Below are positions 50,471 through 59,106 of a DNA stretch of 64,000 nt, piece by piece. Every line of letters begins with the position of its first letter. Position 1 is the first letter of the stretch. Position numbers and translations under genes: made by a program. The notes below the pieces were generated by a model. It saw nothing but the letters and a program-made list of their open reading frames with translations, was not told the origin of the DNA and did not search any database. Origin of the DNA: Clostridia bacterium (lineage in GTDB: Bacteria; Bacillota; Clostridia; Lachnospirales; Lachnospiraceae); the NCBI GenBank assembly GCA_910575625.1, contig CAJTFD010000013.1, positions 1 through 64,000 on the forward strand. The letters are read 5' to 3'.

Positions 50471-51882
50471 AAAAACTAAAATTATTTCCCAAAACCTTTT
50501 TATACACATTTAGCCTAATGATGGTGATTGTTGCCGTGTCACATCTGCTTATATATATTTTGCTTCCCACGGTTTATAATCATCGTCAAAAAAATGAGTT
50601 GGAAGCTGATATTGAAAGGTTGTGTGAAAATATTGAAAATATGGGGGATGCCGACAGGCTCTCTTTAGTAACTGAATTTGCAGGAAAATGGAACGCTGAT
50701 ATTCTGGTGCAATATGAGGGGTACGCTTATGAAATGAATCTGTTGAACGTAAATGAAAATGAGCCTTCGGAGATTCATGGCAATATGGAAAATGTAAACA
50801 TTATTGCGGAACAGACGGATGGTAAAATAAAAATATCCCTATCCAAAAACCCAAAAGGCGATACAGACTTTTTTTATGCCGAAAGGATATTTCCAGACCA
50901 AAATGGATATGTGAAAACTACCGTATCGAGAGAACAGATTGAAGATGCGGTCAGCACGGTTATTATTATTTTGCCTGTCACAGCGTTTGTCTGTACGCTT
51001 GTTTCAGTATTGTTTGCATTATTGTATTCCCACATGATTACAAAACCAATCAAACAAATTTCAAGCGTAACAAAGCAGATGCAGGAATTATCGTCTGGAG
51101 CTTATTGTGAAATCCATACTCATGATGAAATTGAAACATTGGCAGACAATATAAACAGTATGTATGACAGCCTGTTAAAGACAATCCACGATTTGGAACT
51201 GGAAATCCATAAGGTAGAGGAAATGGAGGTTCAGAAAACGAATCTGTTACGTTCAGCATCCCATGAATTGAAAACACCTGTTACTGCCGTAAATGCGATG
51301 TTGGAAAATATGATTCTGAATGTAGGGAAATATAAAGACCACAGCGTATATCTGCCAAAGTGTAAAATGCTGATGGAACAATTGGCGGTGATGATTAAAG
51401 AAATTTTAGATGCTTCAAAAGCTGAAAAAACAGATATGCAGGATGATAAGGAAATTGATTTGTCAGAACTGGTGGAACAGATAGCCGAGCCATATCAGAT
51501 GATTGCAAAGTCAAAGGGGATTTGCATAAAAATGGACATTCCACAGAAATCTCTTATTTTTTATCCCGTATCCATGATAAAGAAAGTGATTTCTAATTTG
51601 CTGTCAAATACAGTTTCTTATACATCGAAAGGTGGAATAATAAGAATTTATCTTGAAGGACAGAATCTGATTTTTGAAAATGAATGTGTTCCTATTCCGA
51701 GGGAGTATTTAACACACATATTTGAGCCGTTTTACCGACCCGATGACAGCCGTGACAGAAATACGGGTGGGAATGGTCTGGGCTTGTATATTGTTGATAC
51801 GATACTGAAAACCCTGCAAATCCCTTATAGATTTACTGCTATGGAGAACAATAAAGGGATGCGTTTTACCATTGAATTTTAA
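50467..51882 (+). CDS. Sensor histidine kinase
   Basis: The 471-residue kinase has two membrane segments (about residues 13-35 and 160-190) flanking an extracytoplasmic sensor of about 125 residues. A HAMP region (ITKPIKQISSVTKQMQEL) follows, then SASHELKTPVTAVNAML with the phosphoacceptor His, and the ATPase with NLLSNTVSYTSKGG and TGGNGLGLYIVDTIL. Unlike small BceS kinases it has a large external domain, so it may sense a ligand directly. It overlaps the regulator gene by 4 bp. Confidence 0.9.
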   Translation: MKKLKLFPKTFLYTFSLMMVIVAVSHLLIYILLPTVYNHRQKNELEADIERLCENIENMGDADRLSLVTEFAGKWNADILVQYEGYAYEMNLLNVNENEPSEIHGNMENVNIIAEQTDGKIKISLSKNPKGDTDFFYAERIFPDQNGYVKTTVSREQIEDAVSTVIIILPVTAFVCTLVSVLFALLYSHMITKPIKQISSVTKQMQELSSGAYCEIHTHDEIETLADNINSMYDSLLKTIHDLELEIHKVEEMEVQKTNLLRSASHELKTPVTAVNAMLENMILNVGKYKDHSVYLPKCKMLMEQLAVMIKEILDASKAEKTDMQDDKEIDLSELVEQIAEPYQMIAKSKGICIKMDIPQKSLIFYPVSMIKKVISNLLSNTVSYTSKGGIIRIYLEGQNLIFENECVPIPREYLTHIFEPFYRPDDSRDRNTGGNGLGLYIVDTILKTLQIPYRFTAMENNKGMRFTIEF

Positions 51883-51892
51883 AAGTCCGATA

Positions 51893-51922
51893 AAAACCGT
51901 CTGTACACAGCAGGCGGTTTTC
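51893..51922 (+). terminator. Terminator after histidine kinase gene
   Basis: The arms AAAACCGTCTG and CAGGCGGTTTT flank a short loop. It separates the two-component genes from the transporter operon. Confidence 0.65.
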
Positions 51923-51984
51923 TTACGCCTAAAAAGACTGTCAGTAATCTTTGCCTATTTTCACACGCCATTCATATTAGAATG

Positions 51985-52006
51985 ATACTCCACTCACATG
52001 GGAGAT
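51985..52006. promoter_or_regulatory. Shared CTCC/GGAG dyad, copy 2
   Basis: ATACTCCA and GGGAGAT flank a short centre, matching the copy at 49757-49777. It is 40 bp before the first permease start. Confidence 0.4.
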
Positions 52007-52045
52007 ATAGAATGTCAATACGAGCATACGAAAGGAGGAACGGAT

Positions 52046-53275
52046 TTGAACAGCTATAAGAGGGCATTTTTTTATGTAGCAAGAAAGAAAGGAAAAAGTC
52101 TGACAATTTTTTTATTGCTGCTCTTGGTAACGGTGTCTGTCATGACAGGCATTTCTATCCGAAACGGGACAGAAAAAGCCGCCCAAACTTTGAGGGAAAC
52201 AATAGGGGCATCTTTTACCATGAGCGGCAATATCGACAGTCTGAAATTTGATAGGGATGAAACAGGGTATAACGCAGAAAAAATCCCTGTCCCTTCTCAG
52301 ACGGTTATGCAGATTTTAAGCATGGATGGCATAAAAGCGTACAATGCAGAACAGCATTCTCTTATTCAAGCGGAGGGGATAGATTATCTTTCTGGGATGC
52401 CAGACGGTAATCTTTCTGCAAATACGGACACTGCCTGTCAGATGGACTTTGTGAATGGAATTTTGGAGCTGTCGGACGGTAAGCATATCACCGCCGAGGA
52501 CAAGAGAGCAGCGATTATCAGCGATAGGCTGGCAGAGGAAAACCATTTAGGGATTGGCAGTGAGATTATCTTGAAATCAGCTTCCCAAAGCGGACAGGGG
52601 CAGATGAAAGTTCGGATTGTAGGAATCTATACCAGTGACAGCAAAATGGAATATGACGATGACACCATCTTTTCAAGCCATGATGTGTTTTGGAAATTAT
52701 CTGGGCAGGAAACATCTGCTTATGCGGGAAATGTGGCTTTTTATGTGAATGACCCAGAAGAATTGAACCATATTGTCATGCAGGTAAAACAGATAAGCTC
52801 CATTCAATGGGATAATTATTTTATCCAAATAAACGAATCGGAATATCGGGCGGTTTCGTATCAGCTTCAGACATTGGAAAGGCTTACAGAGATATTGATT
52901 TTTGCAATAATGATTGTGAGCGTGATAGTAATTGCCCTTGTGCTTACTATGCGGATAAAGAATAGGATACACGAAGCAGGGATATTGCTTTCCGTTGGAA
53001 CATCTTCCACCGAGATTACCATGCAGTTTATTTGTGAAGTGTTGATGATTGTCCTATTGGTATTTATCGTTTCGCCTATATTGGGAAATTTTGTCGTAGG
53101 ACTGGTGGAAACGGCACTTAGAAATTTGGGAAATGCAATCAGTATGTCAATTTCACCTAAAGTAACACTGGTGCAGTTCTTTTTAGAAGCATTCATTATT
53201 GTAATTGTGGTGATTGCGGCATCTTTGCCAGTTGCACGAATGAAACCGAGAGATATTTTATCAAAAATGAGCTGA
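52046..53275 (+). CDS. FtsX-like ABC transporter permease 1
   Basis: The 409-residue membrane protein has one N-terminal membrane segment (SLTIFLLLLLVTVSVMTG), an extracytoplasmic domain of about 240 residues, and three C-terminal segments (ILIFAIMIVSVIVIALVL, VLMIVLLVFIVSPILGNF, FFLEAFIIVIVVIAAS). This is the FtsX/MacB layout. The start is TTG 52046 after AAAGGAGG, giving LNSYKRAFFYV, which matches the start of permease 2 (STWKRAFLYV). It probably moves antimicrobial peptides or lipids. Confidence 0.88.
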   Translation: MNSYKRAFFYVARKKGKSLTIFLLLLLVTVSVMTGISIRNGTEKAAQTLRETIGASFTMSGNIDSLKFDRDETGYNAEKIPVPSQTVMQILSMDGIKAYNAEQHSLIQAEGIDYLSGMPDGNLSANTDTACQMDFVNGILELSDGKHITAEDKRAAIISDRLAEENHLGIGSEIILKSASQSGQGQMKVRIVGIYTSDSKMEYDDDTIFSSHDVFWKLSGQETSAYAGNVAFYVNDPEELNHIVMQVKQISSIQWDNYFIQINESEYRAVSYQLQTLERLTEILIFAIMIVSVIVIALVLTMRIKNRIHEAGILLSVGTSSTEITMQFICEVLMIVLLVFIVSPILGNFVVGLVETALRNLGNAISMSISPKVTLVQFFLEAFIIVIVVIAASLPVARMKPRDILSKMS

Positions 53276-53291
53276 CAGGAGGATAAAAACT

Positions 53292-54683
53292 ATGAGTACA
53301 TGGAAAAGAGCTTTTTTATATGTCATACGGAAAAAGGTAAAAACCGTTCTTTTATTTTGCGTTTTGCTTGCGATGTCTACTTTTATTCTGACAGGATTGT
53401 CTATCTATAAAGCAACGGATGATTCTGCTTTGAGCCTGCGTCAATCCGTGGGTGGGAGCATCCGATTGGAATTAGATGAAAGTAATGGTGCAAATTGGCA
53501 GTATCAGCAGGCAGCAGGGGGAATGATGGTTGAATATGTTGGAACTCCCATTACTGACAAGGATATTCAAAAGATTATGTCAATAGACGGGGTGAAAGCA
53601 TATAACGGCATAGGTGATGGAAGTGTCTATGCAAAAGACTTTGATTTCATATCTGGGTTTAGTTTTGGTGATGGAAGCGATTACAGCAGGCTTCCATCTG
53701 TCACAAATTCAGAGTATTTTAATTTCTTTACCCGAAAAGCGTTCCAGTTGATAGAGGGACGGCATATTAAGGAGGATGACGACCATGCCGTTTTAATCAG
53801 TTCGGCGGTTGCAGGAAAAAACAACATAAAGCTCGGCGATACCATTACTGTACAGTGCTGCTACGACAGTGGCGATTACCCAGATGTGAAACTGACAGTC
53901 GTTGGTATTTACGAGTATAAGGGAGATACCGATTCATTCCAGACTACATCAACGGACAAGCGTAACCGTCTGATAATTGACCATAAAGCAATGCAGGAAA
54001 TTATGCAGAGGGATGAAATACAGTATGACAATGGCATTGATTTTTATGTGGATGACCCCAGAGAAATTGACAGGATTGCAAAAGAAATAAAGAATCTCGA
54101 TTTGGACTGGAATTGTTTCTCACTTACGGTAGATAACTCTGCCTATGAAGCGGTTGCCGCATCTTTAACGTCCATGCAGAGCTTGATTGTCTGGCTGATT
54201 GTCGGTTGTATTGTAGTGAGTGTCTGCATCTTGATATTGATTTTGTCCATGTGGATAAAGCAGCGGAGATATGAAACAGGAATACTGCTTTCTATCGGAA
54301 TCACAAAAGCGAAGATTGTTTTTCAGTATATAGTGGAAGTATTGTTGATAGCGGTAGTTGCTTTTGGGCTATCCTATTTTACAAGCAGTTTGATTTCGCA
54401 GGTTGTGAGTGATTTGATTTTTAATCAAGTAGCCGAATCACAGCCTATACCAGAAATAGAATTGCCCGATGACGGCTCGGAGTACCTTGATATAACAGGA
54501 AAGTATATTCCTTATGACACTTCAAATATGGAAATGGTGGAAAGCGTGGAGGTGAAAGTTATTCCAAATCATTTGCTTTATATTTATGTTTTTGGAGTTT
54601 TCCTTGTTGTTCTTTCCGTTTCAGCAGCATCCATAACAGTGATACAGATGAAGCCTAAAAAGATACTTTCACAAATGGATTAA
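53292..54683 (+). CDS. FtsX-like ABC transporter permease 2
   Basis: The 463-residue paralogue of permease 1 has N-terminal KTVLLFCVLLAMSTFILTG, a large external domain, and membrane segments LIVWLIVGCIVVSVCILIL, VEVLLIAVVAFGLSYF and LLYIYVFGVFLVVLSVSA. Both end in a KP(R/K)-x-IL-x-x-M motif. It would pair with permease 1 and the ATPase that follows 13 bp downstream. It has an AGGAGG ribosome site. Confidence 0.88.
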   Translation: MSTWKRAFLYVIRKKVKTVLLFCVLLAMSTFILTGLSIYKATDDSALSLRQSVGGSIRLELDESNGANWQYQQAAGGMMVEYVGTPITDKDIQKIMSIDGVKAYNGIGDGSVYAKDFDFISGFSFGDGSDYSRLPSVTNSEYFNFFTRKAFQLIEGRHIKEDDDHAVLISSAVAGKNNIKLGDTITVQCCYDSGDYPDVKLTVVGIYEYKGDTDSFQTTSTDKRNRLIIDHKAMQEIMQRDEIQYDNGIDFYVDDPREIDRIAKEIKNLDLDWNCFSLTVDNSAYEAVAASLTSMQSLIVWLIVGCIVVSVCILILILSMWIKQRRYETGILLSIGITKAKIVFQYIVEVLLIAVVAFGLSYFTSSLISQVVSDLIFNQVAESQPIPEIELPDDGSEYLDITGKYIPYDTSNMEMVESVEVKVIPNHLLYIYVFGVFLVVLSVSAASITVIQMKPKKILSQMD

Positions 54684-54696
54684 GGAGGATTTTATC

Positions 54697-55326
54697 ATGA
54701 GTATTATGGAAATTCAGAAAGTCCGCTATTCTTATGATAATAAGCGGAATGTATTAAATGGGATAAGCACATCACTGGATGAGGGGAAAATGTATGCTAT
54801 CCTTGGACAGTCTGGGTGTGGCAAGACTACGCTCCTGTCACTTCTGGGAGGTCTGGACAGTCCTTTAGACGGACAGATTTTGTATGATGGACAGGATATT
54901 GAAAAAATAGGGCTTGTCAATCATAGAAAGAAGAATGTGGCATTTATCTTCCAGAGCTACAATCTGATTGATTATTTGACGCCCAAAGAAAACGTAGCTT
55001 TAACAGCAAAACTTTCTCCACAGTCGATTTTAGAACGTGTCGGGCTGACCGAGGAAGAAAGTAAACGGAATGTCCTAAAACTCTCTGGCGGTCAACAGCA
55101 GCGTGTGGCGATTGCCCGTGCGTTGGCATCTGATGCAAAAGTGATTCTTGCAGATGAACCGACGGGAAATCTGGACGAGGATACGGCGACAGAGATTATC
55201 TCTATATTGAAAGAGTGTGCCCATCAGATGAAGAAATGTGTGGTCATTGTAACGCACTCAAATGAGCTTGCAAAACAGGCGGATGCTGTTTTCTGCTTGA
55301 AGAAAGGCAGGCTACAACAGTTATGA
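54697..55326 (+). CDS. ABC transporter ATPase (MacB/LolD-like)
   Basis: The 209-residue ATPase has Walker A GQSGCGKTT, the Q-loop FIFQSYNLIDYLTP, signature LSGGQQQRVAIARALAS, Walker B VILADEPTGNLD and the H-loop VIVTHSNEL. It is the energy module of the two FtsX-like permeases. Its stop overlaps the start of the small KTR protein gene. Confidence 0.92.
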   Translation: MSIMEIQKVRYSYDNKRNVLNGISTSLDEGKMYAILGQSGCGKTTLLSLLGGLDSPLDGQILYDGQDIEKIGLVNHRKKNVAFIFQSYNLIDYLTPKENVALTAKLSPQSILERVGLTEEESKRNVLKLSGGQQQRVAIARALASDAKVILADEPTGNLDEDTATEIISILKECAHQMKKCVVIVTHSNELAKQADAVFCLKKGRLQQL

Positions 55327-55493
55327 GAACAGAATGGATACACTGCCCTGTTTGCGGCGGTAAAACTCGTAACAAAATCAGAGAGGATACGGTTTTGAAA
55401 AACTATCCTCTCTACTGCCCAAAGTGTAAGCAGGAAGTTTTGATTGAATTAAAGATTTTACAAGTAACAGTTATCAAAGAGCCAGACGCATAG
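55323..55493 (+). CDS. Cysteine-rich KTR protein, copy 1
   Basis: The 56-residue zinc-ribbon protein has CPVCGGKTRNKIREDT and YCPKCKQEVLIE, the hallmarks of the cysteine-rich KTR family common in Tn916-type elements. It ends KEPDA, earlier than copy 2 (57914), because GCATAG supplies a stop. Its start overlaps the ATPase stop. Its function is not known. Confidence 0.85.
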   Translation: MRTEWIHCPVCGGKTRNKIREDTVLKNYPLYCPKCKQEVLIELKILQVTVIKEPDA

Positions 55494-55530
55494 GACGCAG
55501 AGCCGATGAACTTGTGATAAATCACAGTTT
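55327..55530. repeat. KTR duplication, left copy
   Basis: The DNA from the KTR gene through GCAGAGCCGATGAACTTGTG and the AAATCACAGTTT hairpin corresponds to 57944-58143. The similarity continues past the stop codon, so the duplicated unit is larger than the gene. Confidence 0.65.
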
Positions 55531-55592
55531 GTCGGTTTTTGTATATTTGTGGATACAGAGAATTTCTGATAGAATAAACCTTCCATTGTAAC

Positions 55593-55613
55593 ACCATACT
55601 TTTACAGTATGGT
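55593..55613. promoter_or_regulatory. Dyad operator of double-MerR regulator
   Basis: ACCATACT (55593-55600) mirrors AGTATGGT (55606-55613), between a TTGTAA at 55586 and the gene start. MerR proteins bind such dyads within promoter spacers. The adjacent TAACACCA recurs at 56396 before the transporter genes. Confidence 0.5.
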
Positions 55614-55641
55614 AAGATTGGCATATGGGAGGTGGATTTTA

Positions 55642-56385
55642 GTGAATACATATAAGACTTCGGAAGTGGCAAAAATCATTGGCATACATCCAAATACAGT
55701 ACGGATGTATGAGGAATGGGGACTGATACCAGAAGCGAAACGGAAGCCGAACGGTTACCGAGTGTTTACAGATTTCCATATTGAACAACTTCGGCTTGCC
55801 CGCATTGCTTTTCAAATAGAAGTGCTTCAGAACGGACTAAGGAAAAAGATTGTAGAAACTGTCAAGATTTCTGCAAAAGGCGATTTTGATAAGGCTCTTT
55901 GTTTGGCGGAGGAATACCGAACCCAAATACAGAAAGAGCAAAGCAACGCCGAGGAAGCGATTCAGATTGCAAAGCAGATTTTATCTGGCAGGTCGGCGGA
56001 GCAGTCTCTTTGTTTAAAACGAAAGGAAGTCTCAGAGTATCTGGATATTTCTATGGATGCACTTAGAAATTGGGAATTGAATGGTTTGCTTCGGGTAAAA
56101 CGGAAACAGAACGGATACCGCTTCTATACAGGCGAGGATATTGAGCGGCTAAAGATAATACGGTCACTCCGTTGTGCCAATTACTCATTAGAAGCAATCC
56201 TGCGGATGCTGAATGCCCTTGAGCATAATCCGCAGGCAAATATTGAACAGGTGCTGAACACGCCGAAAGAGGACACCGATATTATTTCCGTTTGCGACAG
56301 GCTGATTGTATCATTGCAGGCAGCCGAAAAAAATGCAGAAAAGATGATAGAGATTCTTACCGATATGAAAAAGGAATTTTCTTAA
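55642..56385 (+). CDS. Double MerR-type regulator
   Basis: The 247-residue protein contains two MerR helix-turn-helix domains. The first is at about residues 5-70 (KTSEVAKIIGIHPNTVRMYE, then EWGLIPEAKRKPNGYRVF). The second is at about 125-195 (KRKEVSEYLDISMDALRNWE, LLRVKRKQNGYRFYTGEDIE). A coiled region links them and another follows at the C-terminus. No effector-binding domain is visible. GTG 55642 has GGGAGGTGG. It precedes an ABC exporter that it probably controls. Confidence 0.85.
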   Translation: MNTYKTSEVAKIIGIHPNTVRMYEEWGLIPEAKRKPNGYRVFTDFHIEQLRLARIAFQIEVLQNGLRKKIVETVKISAKGDFDKALCLAEEYRTQIQKEQSNAEEAIQIAKQILSGRSAEQSLCLKRKEVSEYLDISMDALRNWELNGLLRVKRKQNGYRFYTGEDIERLKIIRSLRCANYSLEAILRMLNALEHNPQANIEQVLNTPKEDTDIISVCDRLIVSLQAAEKNAEKMIEILTDMKKEFS

Positions 56386-56394
56386 CCCTACATT

Positions 56395-56422
56395 TTAACA
56401 CCAACCTTTTTTTCGCTGTTAA
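56395..56422. promoter_or_regulatory. Candidate MerR target promoter of ABC exporter
   Basis: TTAACA and TGTTAA are 16 bp apart, and TAACACCA is shared with the regulator's own upstream region. It lies 37 bp before the ATPase start. Confidence 0.4.
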
Positions 56423-56458
56423 GATAAGAGCCACAACAGCAAAAGGAGGATAAGACAG

Positions 56459-57193
56459 ATGAATGAAATCATCAGCGTAAAGCAGCTCTCAAAATCATAT
56501 GGCAGACTGACTGCCGTGCAGGGGCTGGATTTGTCAGTCACGCAGGGGACGGTTTTCGGGCTGCTTGGAGCGAACGGTGCAGGAAAAAGCACTACGATTG
56601 AATGTATGTTAGGCACAAGGAAATTCGATGCAGGCACGGTTTCTATTTTAGGGATGAATCCGCTCCTGCAAAGGAAACGGCTTTTTGAAAATGTCGGCGT
56701 CCAATTACAAGAAGCGAATTACCAAGACAAAGTGACGGTTGCTGAATTATGCGAGGTAACGCAGTCACTCTATCGGAACGCCGCAGACTATGGGGAGCTT
56801 CTGAAACAATTTGGTATTTTCGATAAAGCAAAAAGCATGGTCAAGGAGCTTTCTGGAGGACAGCGGCAAAAGCTGTTTATTGTTTTAGCTCTGATACCAC
56901 AGCCTAAAGTTGTTTTTCTGGATGAGCTGACGACAGGGCTTGATGCAAAAGCCAGACGGGAGGTATGGAAAATCTTATCTGACCTCAAAGAAAAAGGAAT
57001 GACAATCTTTCTGACTTCACATTTTATGGACGAGGTAGAAGCGTTGTGCGACTGGGTCTGCATACTCAAAAAAGGAAAATCTGTCTTTTATGGAACTGTA
57101 GAAGAAGCCATTGCAGGCAGTCCGTATGACAAATTTGAAGATGCGTATTTGTGGTATTCTGATGAGGAGGCAAGTGATAATGAAAACATTTAA
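56459..57193 (+). CDS. ABC exporter ATPase (drug/antibiotic type)
   Basis: The 244-residue ATPase has Walker A GLLGANGAGKSTTIECMLG, the Q-loop VGVQLQEANYQDKVTV, signature KELSGGQRQKLFIVLAL, Walker B VVFLDELTTGLDAKAR and the H-loop FLTSHFMDEVEALCDWV. This is the DrrA/CcmA-like group that pairs with ABC-2 permeases. The end overlaps the permease gene by 14 bp. Confidence 0.92.
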   Translation: MNEIISVKQLSKSYGRLTAVQGLDLSVTQGTVFGLLGANGAGKSTTIECMLGTRKFDAGTVSILGMNPLLQRKRLFENVGVQLQEANYQDKVTVAELCEVTQSLYRNAADYGELLKQFGIFDKAKSMVKELSGGQRQKLFIVLALIPQPKVVFLDELTTGLDAKARREVWKILSDLKEKGMTIFLTSHFMDEVEALCDWVCILKKGKSVFYGTVEEAIAGSPYDKFEDAYLWYSDEEASDNENI

Positions 57194-57923
57194 AACAATG
57201 CTGAAAAACGAGATGAAACTTTCCCTGCGTGATATGAACATGGTCATATTTGCAATCTGCATCCCGCTTGTAGTCTTGATTATACTAGGCGTTATTTATG
57301 GTAATAAGCCTGCTTCCCCCGGTGCGGCGTACACGTTTCTGGAACAGTCCTTTGGAGCTTTGACAACGATTGCGATTTGTGCAGGCGGTGTTATGGGACT
57401 GCCCCTTGTGGTGTCTGATTATCGAAGTAGAAAGATATTGAAGCGTTTTAAAGTTACCCCTGTCAGTCCTGCGATGATTTTAGCGGTGCAGGTTGCGATT
57501 TACACAATTTATTCCGTGGCATCGCTTATACTGCTTTATATCGTTTCAGCACTCTTTTTTGGATTTCATATGGGCGGCTCTATGATTGCTTTTCTCGGTA
57601 GCTATCTGTTAGTCATGCTGTCGATATTCAGCATCGGCATGATGGTAGGCGGGATTTCCCCGAACTCCCAGACGGCGAGCGTGATAGCAAGCCTGCTTTA
57701 CTTCCCGATGCTTATTTTTTCTGGAGCAACGCTGCCGTATGAGGTAATGCCAAGTGCATTGCAAAAGGCAGCGGATATTCTGCCATTGACACAGGGGATA
57801 AAACTATTGAAAGCTGCTTCATTAGGACTTCCGATAGAAAATGTCTTTGTTCCAATTATTGTTATGGTAGTACTTGCTGCCATTTGTATCGGAGTGTCCC
57901 TTCGCTTTTTTAAATGGGAGTAG
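57180..57923 (+). CDS. ABC-2 type permease
   Basis: The 247-residue membrane protein has six hydrophobic segments, with the ABC-2 features FAICIPLVVLIILGVIYG, GVMGLPLVVSDYRSRKILKR, FKVTPVSP and YFPMLIFSGATLPYEVMP. It works with the preceding ATPase in export of drugs or peptides. ATG 57180 is preceded by GAGGAGGC. Confidence 0.9.
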   Translation: MKTFKTMLKNEMKLSLRDMNMVIFAICIPLVVLIILGVIYGNKPASPGAAYTFLEQSFGALTTIAICAGGVMGLPLVVSDYRSRKILKRFKVTPVSPAMILAVQVAIYTIYSVASLILLYIVSALFFGFHMGGSMIAFLGSYLLVMLSIFSIGMMVGGISPNSQTASVIASLLYFPMLIFSGATLPYEVMPSALQKAADILPLTQGIKLLKAASLGLPIENVFVPIIVMVVLAAICIGVSLRFFKWE

Positions 57924-58120
57924 CAGGTAACGCAGAATGGCTGTTATGCCCTGCCTGCGGAAATAAAACAAGATTAAAAATACGGGAAGATACAGAACTC
58001 AAGAATTTTCCACTGTATTGTCCAAAATGTAAGCAGGAAACATTGATAGAAGTAACAAATTTACAAGTAATAGTCATCAAAGAGCCAGACACATTAGATG
58101 CAGAGCCGATGAACTTGTGA
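57914..58120 (+). CDS. Cysteine-rich KTR protein, copy 2
   Basis: The 68-residue protein has LLCPACGNKTRLKIREDTEL, YCPKCKQE and a longer tail ending LDAEPMNL than copy 1. It overlaps the permease end by 10 bp. The first residues (MGVAGN) come from the permease end, so fusion of the duplicated gene to the cassette is likely. This end leads into the normal ICE sequence, so copy 2 may be the ancestral location. Confidence 0.85.
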   Translation: MGVAGNAEWLLCPACGNKTRLKIREDTELKNFPLYCPKCKQETLIEVTNLQVIVIKEPDTLDAEPMNL

Positions 58121-58143
58121 GAAATCACAGTTTATTGGCTTTG
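57944..58143. repeat. KTR duplication, right copy
   Basis: Partner of 55327-55530. Shared stretches include CCAAARTGTAAGCAGGAA and GCAGAGCCGATGAACTTGTG. The pair brackets the double-MerR/ABC exporter cassette. Confidence 0.65.
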
Positions 58144-58167
58144 TTTTATATAACCACAGGTAGGACA

Positions 58168-58204
58168 AGCCCACCGAATAAAAAAAACGATGTTTCGGTG
58201 GGCT
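58168..58204. terminator. 11-bp stem terminator-like hairpin
   Basis: AGCCCACCGAA (58168-58178) pairs with TTCGGTGGGCT (58194-58204); the loop contains an A tract, which gives a T tract on the other strand. Confidence 0.6.
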
Positions 58205-58262
58205 GATTTGCCATGCTTTGAAATCTCTCCGACTTCGCTTTTTGAAGTTTGGAGGGATTTTT

Positions 58263-58415
58263 ATGCCAAAGTATGCAAGGAAAGCTGCCAGTGGCAGGTT
58301 TGCTGTATTGCCTGTAAGCAATGACTTCTATTTACATATATCAAATAAAGAATGGGTGGATAACCTGTTAAAAAAATCTATTTCAGTACAAGGGGGCTTT
58401 GCACCCAACAAGTAG
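58263..58415 (+). CDS. Small ICE protein of unknown role
   Basis: The 50-residue product (MPKYARKAASGRFAVLPVSN, then SNKEWVDNLLKKSISVQGGF) has TTTGGAGGG before its ATG. Similar short basic proteins precede the sigma-like gene in Tn916-family elements. No domain is recognised. Confidence 0.5.
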   Translation: MPKYARKAASGRFAVLPVSNDFYLHISNKEWVDNLLKKSISVQGGFAPNK

Positions 58416-58452
58416 AAGTTAAATCTCTACATATTGGAACTAAAATATCTAT

Positions 58453-58486
58453 AAACCGTAAAGGTATAACAACCTTTGCGGTTTTT
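58453..58486 (+). terminator. Terminator/attenuator before sigma-like gene
   Basis: AAACCGTAAAGG pairs with ACCTTTGCGGTTT and is followed by further T. Confidence 0.65.
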
Positions 58487-58596
58487 CTTTTGTCGATTTT
58501 TGCAGGAATACGTCGTAAGGCAGTTTCTGGCGTTGGATGCCGTTCACCGCCTGCCAATCTGGATTTTCAAAAAAATTCAGATTGGAGGTACTTACG

Positions 58597-59106
58597 GTGA
58601 AATACGCACCAAGAAAGGTATATATCAAAGAAAGTGGCAGCTACACAGAGTTATCCTATAAGGAATTTTGCAACCGCAGAGAAACGGACAGGGCTTATGC
58701 GGACAAGCTCTTTATTCCCGTGCAGGGCTGTCTGATTGAAACGGAACAGGCACATTATATTGAGTTTTATCGTGACAAGGAGCGTTGGCGTTATCTGAAA
58801 AAACTCGATGCAGATAACAGCCTGTTATCCTTAGAGGCATTTGAGAGAGATGATGACAATAGTATTGATTTCATCGCTGATGAAGCGGTAAATGTTGCGG
58901 AAGCTGTTGTCCATAGGATGATGTTGGACAAGCTGCGTTCTGCCCTTGCCATGTTATCTGAAGATGAGCAAAAGTTGGTAAATGCTATCTTTTTTCAAGA
59001 ACTGTCAGAAAGAGAATGGTCAAGCATTTCGGGTATTCCGCAAAAGACAATCAATGACCGAAAACGGAGAATATTAGCCAAGCTCAAAAAAATTCTGGAA
59101 AAATAA
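58597..59106 (+). CDS. Sigma-70-like ICE regulator
   Basis: The 169-residue protein has an N-terminal region (MKYAPRKVYIKESGSYTELS, RRETDRAYADKLFIPVQGCL) and a C-terminal sigma region 4-like helix-turn-helix (MLSEDEQKLVNAIFFQELSE, SSISGIPQKTINDRKRRILA). This is the Tn916 Orf7-type regulator family. GTG 58597 has TTGGAGGTA upstream. It may help activate the recombination genes. Confidence 0.85.
   Translation: MKYAPRKVYIKESGSYTELSYKEFCNRRETDRAYADKLFIPVQGCLIETEQAHYIEFYRDKERWRYLKKLDADNSLLSLEAFERDDDNSIDFIADEAVNVAEAVVHRMMLDKLRSALAMLSEDEQKLVNAIFFQELSEREWSSISGIPQKTINDRKRRILAKLKKILEK

Noticed and set aside
49805-57923. Known antibiotic resistance island such as van genes
   Set aside because: No ligase, dehydrogenase or dipeptidase genes; only two-component, FtsX-type and ABC-2 transporters.
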